In this document: in pieces, positions 60,668 through 64,000 of the stretch
Layout of the letters: the number at the start of each line of letters is the position of its first letter
How positions within the stretch are numbered: the stretch's first letter is position 1
Assembly (NCBI GenBank): GCA_963921425.1
Contig: OY992834.1
Span: forward strand, 12,879,271 to 12,943,270
Length of the DNA: 64,000 nucleotides
Direction: 5' to 3'
Source of the DNA: Dryas octopetala
Lineage: Eukaryota > Streptophyta > Magnoliopsida > Rosales > Rosaceae
Made by a program: the position numbers and the translations under genes
Notes under the pieces: generated by a model
The model's database searches: none
Told to the model about the DNA's origin: nothing
Seen by the model: the letters and a program-made list of their open reading frames with translations, nothing else

Positions 60668-61669
60668 GAGAAATAAGAAATTTACACAAATATCACTCAA
60701 ACTATAAGGGGTGTGTGCATTTACCACCCAAACAACAAATTAATTTTTACTAATTGCCACCCACACTTAATTTATACCATGTAGCAATGTGGCACCTAGT
60801 TGACAAGACATCTTTTGTTAAATCATCATATTTTTTCACCAAACTTCCTATTTTAACCTTAAATAAAAATTTTAAAAATTAAAGTTTTTTCTCACTCATT
60901 TTGTTTTAACAAATATATTAGTTTTAAAGTTTAATCAAATTAAAAAAATTAAAAATTAAAGAACACACCAAATGTAATCCCACCCCTCAGTCCAAAATAA
61001 TAATAATAATAATAATAATAACCCCTCCTCCCCCAACATGATTGCAGCCAATCCTAACCCCAACCATTTTCCGGCGTCGGCCGATCTTCAACCCTCCCCC
61101 CACCACTCTCCCATCTTCTCTCTCTCTCTTCCTCATTGAAAATCTGATTAAATGCGGAGAAGACGGTGTCGTACCGGGAGCAACTGAAAGAGGCGGAGGG
61201 GGAGGGGCGGGGCTGGGTGGTATAATGTCGTGAGAGAGAGAGAGAGAGAGGGAAAAAGATCGAGAAGGGATAGAGTGGAGGGGAGGATATACAATGCAAA
61301 TTTGTCAGCTTTTGGGACGACGCCGTGGCCGGCTTTTGACGGACCAAAATGGAAGCAATTCCTCCTTTGCTCTTTTGGGTTAGGGGCTGGGTGGGGAAAG
61401 GGAAGGTTAGGTTTAATTAATTATTTTTAATTTTTCAAAATTTTAGTTTTAAATAAATATTTTTATGAGATTTTTTTTTTTTCTAAAACCTTTATATATG
61501 ATTTTACGAAAACACTTTAAGATTTTAACAGAATAACTGACGGAATGTGATGGAGGTGCCACATTATTACACGACACAAAGTCTGGGTGGCAATTAGTAA
61601 AATTTTTTTGTTTGGGTGGTAAATGCACACACCCCTTATAATCTGGATGGTATTTGTGCAAATTTCTCT
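60668..61669 (-). mobile_element. Mutator-like non-autonomous element (right palindrome arm)
   Basis: The inverted copy of 58609-59619 (1002 bp) has the same 9-bp duplication, read here as TTTATTAAA at 60659-60667 and 61670-61678. An (AAT)n run at about 61000-61020 is longer than in the left copy. It was not an independent insertion, because target and flanks match. Confidence 0.8.
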
Positions 61670-61756
61670 TTATTAAATTACAATTCTAACCCCTAACCCA
61701 AATGACCATAATACCCTCATTACACACCTCAAACCACCCATCACTATCTCATTAAA

Positions 61757-61791
61757 CAAGACATGCAAAGGTGCTAGTGGTAGCTGTTTCC
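61757..61791. mobile_element. Truncated right end of the Pack-MULE-like element
   Basis: 'aagacatgcaaaggtgctag' through 'tagctgtttcc' matches the terminal repeat at 1885-1919. The element body is missing, and the outer end of the palindrome lies about 12 bases to the left. It is the NLR4-side remnant of the element at 1213-1919. Confidence 0.7.
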
Positions 61792-62401
61792 TATATTATT
61801 TATTTTTTTCAACCAATATATTAAAACAAAAAGTAATCCACATATATGGTGCATGTTAGTGTATTTTATATACGGTGCCATTATTGCCATCTGAAGTATT
61901 ATTTTGATGCATACGTGTATCTTAAGGAATATCTTAAAGATTAAGGCGTAATTAACTCAATCAATTAACTAACAAAAAACAAAACTAAAGGCTAGACAAA
62001 TACCATGTGCTTGTGCGTAGATGACGGTGGATAGAAGAAGAGCCACACAATATTTAATTTTAATTGAATTTTGACAGCAGATTGGACTAATTAATCTCCA
62101 TGTGATGCAAGTTGAACAAGTGGGAAATTTGATTCACTAAATTATTATTACAAAAATTGATTAGTGGAGCATTAGCTGAATAGATCAAATTAATTTAAAG
62201 GATTTGCAAAGGGAAGCGATCGACTTGGTTGACGGGACTTCACATATAAACGGGGAAGAGCCTTCTCCAGTTCCGATATCAATCTAAAAACAGGAGAGAA
62301 AACTGAAGTCACTTTAATTCTACCTCCACTGCTGGTAACAACACTTCCATCAATCTCAAAAACTGAAGGAGAAAAAAGAAGCAGCTAGAACATCAGAGAA
62401 T
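61792..62401 (+). promoter_or_regulatory. NLR4 upstream region, TATA box and leader
   Basis: It parallels 1920-1978 plus 6907-7429 with the Copia 1 insertion site unoccupied (single ATGGT at 61846-61850). The TATA-like 'catataaac' is at 62243-62251 and the TTGAC core at 62229-62233, as before NLR1. About 30 bases ('cttctccagttccgatatc') are present here but not in the NLR1 leader. Confidence 0.55.
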
Positions 62402-63458
62402 ATGGCTGAGGCTGTTGTTGCAATTGTGGCTCAAGGGATCAAGCCTTTGGGAGAGTTCATCTTGCAACAAGCCAAGTTCTTTAGTGGAGTAAGCGGTCAA
62501 GTTGAGCTTGCACAGATGGAGCTACAATTGGTGCTGAGCTTCCTGAAAGATGCAGATGCAAGGCAAGCAGACAGTGAAGTTGTACGCACTTGTGTTGCAA
62601 GTATTAGAGATGCTGCTTATGATTTGGACGATGCCATTCAAACTTTTTACTTGAAAGTGACTTCCAAGAAGGGAGGAAGTGTGATGATTGTTCCGAAAAG
62701 GTTTGCTTGCAGCCCGAGAGAAGCAATTTATCTCAGTAAGATTGGATCTGAAATTGAGACCATTACCACCAAACTGTCGAAGTTGAGGTCAAATTTGCAA
62801 AGTTATGACATAAGGGAAACAAGGGGGAGTGGAGGTGCCACTTCTTCTTTTGAGAGGCAACAAGAGCGAAGGCTAACTTATCCTCATGTTGTTGAACCCA
62901 ATGTTGTTGGGTTAGAGGATGACGTAAAAATATTGTCTATGCAGTTGAGGAAAGAAGAAAAATGTCTCCGAGTGGTTTCTATTTGGGGAATGGGGGGTTC
63001 CGGAAAGACCACTCTTGCAAAACAAGTTTACTGTGATGATCAAGTTAAGCGTCATTTTGATTGTTTTGCTTGGGTGTGTATATCTCAACAATGTCATGGA
63101 AGAACTGTCTTGGAAGAAATTCTTGTTAAACTAATTTCTGCTACCAAAGATCAAAGGGAAGAAATTGCAAAAATGAAGAAGGATGAAATAGCAGAGAAGC
63201 TTTGTATTACCTTACGAGAAAAGAAATGTTTAGTGGTCCTCGATGACATTTGGACCCTTGATGCGTGGAACTCTTTAAAAGTTGGATTTCCAATCAATGG
63301 GGAATCAGAGAGTCGGATATTGCTTACCACTCGCAAAAGAGAAGTAGTTTCTCATGCAACTGAAGAAAATGGTTTCCTCCACCAACCCCGGCCACTGAAT
63401 GAAAGTGAAAGTTGGGAACTTTTTGAGAAGATATCAAACATTAGAAGGGATTATGCAG
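62402..63458 (+). CDS. NLR4: CC-NBS-LRR resistance gene, exon 1 only (352 codons, cut by window end)
   Basis: Exon 1 encodes the Rx-type coiled coil ('AAYDLDDAI'), P-loop 'GMGGSGKTT', kinase-2 'CLVVLDDIW', RNBS-B 'SRILLTTR' and 'NESESWELFEKISNIRRDYA'. It ends at the conserved 'gcag|gtattttc' donor in phase 1, exactly as in NLR1 and NLR3. Exon 2 with GLPLA, MHD and LRRs lies beyond the window. After the P-loop it is nearly identical to NLR1 ('YCDDQVKRHFDC', 'QQCHGRTVLEEI'). Before the P-loop it shares 'TSSFE', 'DDAIQ' and 'REAIY' with NLR3. No damage is seen in the visible part. Confidence 0.9.
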
Positions 63459-64000
63459 GTATTTTCTCATCCAGGCTTTTTGTTAATTAACATCTTTACT
63501 TTCTTATTTATATATATATATTGAGCCCAAATAGAAACTATCGATCATATTCCATTTAGCATTACATTTGTAAGGAAAAAAATTTTCTTTGGAATATATT
63601 TTATAGAAAATTAGGGTTAAATACCAATAGTTTTTCAGTAAAGCAGTAAGACACTAATTTCTTTTTGAAAATTTAGGTAACTTAGTGGGGTGTATTGTAT
63701 ATGGATTTTAAAAGACTTTTGTAGAGTTTAAAAGTCATGTGGTATTTAATTAAGACTTTTAAAGATTTTAAAAAAGTCTATAAAAGTCTATGTGTATTCA
63801 CGTAAGAGTTTTAAGAAGTCTATAAAAGTCATGTGGTATTCAATTAAGACTTTTAAAAGTCTGTAAAAATCTGTGTATTTAAAAAGTCATTGACTTTTAT
63901 GGAATTCATTTAATGATGAATTTGTAATGACTTTGAAAGACTTTTATGTGTATTTCAAAGTCATTATAAATCCGACCTCTCTCCTGCAGATTTTTAAGAA
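63459..64000 (+). other. Start of the NLR4 intron with an AT-rich MITE-like insertion
   Basis: The first 200 bases follow the NLR1 intron. From about 63683 ('gtggggtgtattgtatatgg') to the window edge the DNA is full of 'aaaagtct'/'agactttt' motifs in both orientations, plus 'catgtggtatt' twice. This is typical of subterminal repeats of a TIR element. The other end lies outside the window or near 63975. Confidence 0.5.

Larger units (their letters stand above)
58533..61745. repeat. Large inverted repeat (palindrome), arms 58533-60213 and 60219-61745
   Basis: The two arms are reverse complements with scattered differences. The outer ends are 'gtgatggatggtttgagg' (58533) and 'cctcaaaccacccatcac' (61728). 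At the centre 'cttatgggatat' and 'atatctcataag' are separated by only about 5 bases (60214-60218). The left arm is about 150 bp longer because a 'cttaagtttgacttggctc' segment is tandemly repeated near 60085-60200. Each arm contains the same Mutator-like insertion with the same target duplication, so the palindrome formed after that insertion. Confidence 0.9.

Overview
This is an AT-rich stretch of a flowering-plant nuclear genome, most likely a woody eudicot. The gene families resemble Rosaceae, but that is from memory and was not searched. The evidence for a plant is: single-intron CC-NBS-LRR resistance genes, Ty1/Copia elements primed by initiator tRNA-Met, a CACTA (En/Spm) transposon with TNP2-type and Transposase_24-type genes, Mutator-like elements with captured gene pieces, and a copy of the plant inner centromere protein INCENP/WYRD. 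One 200-base assembly gap (N) lies at 47185-47384.

The backbone is a cluster of four CC-NBS-LRR (RPP13/RPP8-like) loci on the + strand. NLR1 (7430-16692) and NLR3 (48038-51475) have complete coding sequences in two exons. NLR4 (62402 to the window end) shows exon 1 only. NLR2 is a wreck: an NBS remnant at 25.7-26.1 kb and an LRR exon remnant at 43.8-44.9 kb. Behind each NLR with a visible 3' end lie decayed copies of one other gene, probably a RING-type E3 ubiquitin ligase, so the duplicated unit was [NLR + RING gene]. The flanks of NLR1 (about 566-7430) and NLR4 (about 57.9-62.4 kb) are copies of each other that later took different insertions.

Region by region: 0-7 kb holds a LINE end, a Pack-MULE-like element carrying an amidase fragment, and a whole-looking Copia element with apparently identical LTRs. 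7.4-16.7 kb is NLR1, with a second Copia element sitting antisense in its intron. 17-20 kb holds RING-gene debris. 20.1-25.0 kb is an INCENP-like gene on the - strand with recognisable exons through the conserved C-terminus, damaged by a solo LTR and two frame breaks. 25.7-44.9 kb is the NLR2 wreck, opened by a CACTA-type transposon of about 16 kb (27.16-43.31 kb). That transposon encodes both transposition proteins on the - strand and carries exon pieces of at least four unrelated genes: a GH1 beta-glucosidase, a protein kinase exon twice, a RETICULATA-related exon and an unidentified last exon. 45-57 kb holds a MITE, the gap, NLR3 and three RING-gene relics. 57.5-61.75 kb contains a long inverted repeat (arms about 1.5-1.7 kb, loop about 5 bases), each arm holding the same 1-kb Mutator-like insertion. 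61.8-64 kb is the NLR4 promoter, exon 1 and start of its intron.

The working host genes visible are the NLRs, which act as intracellular immune receptors. Most of the rest is transposon activity around them: intron insertions, gene capture, segmental duplication and palindrome formation. Exon boundaries were read by eye from GT/AG signals and frame agreement between copies.
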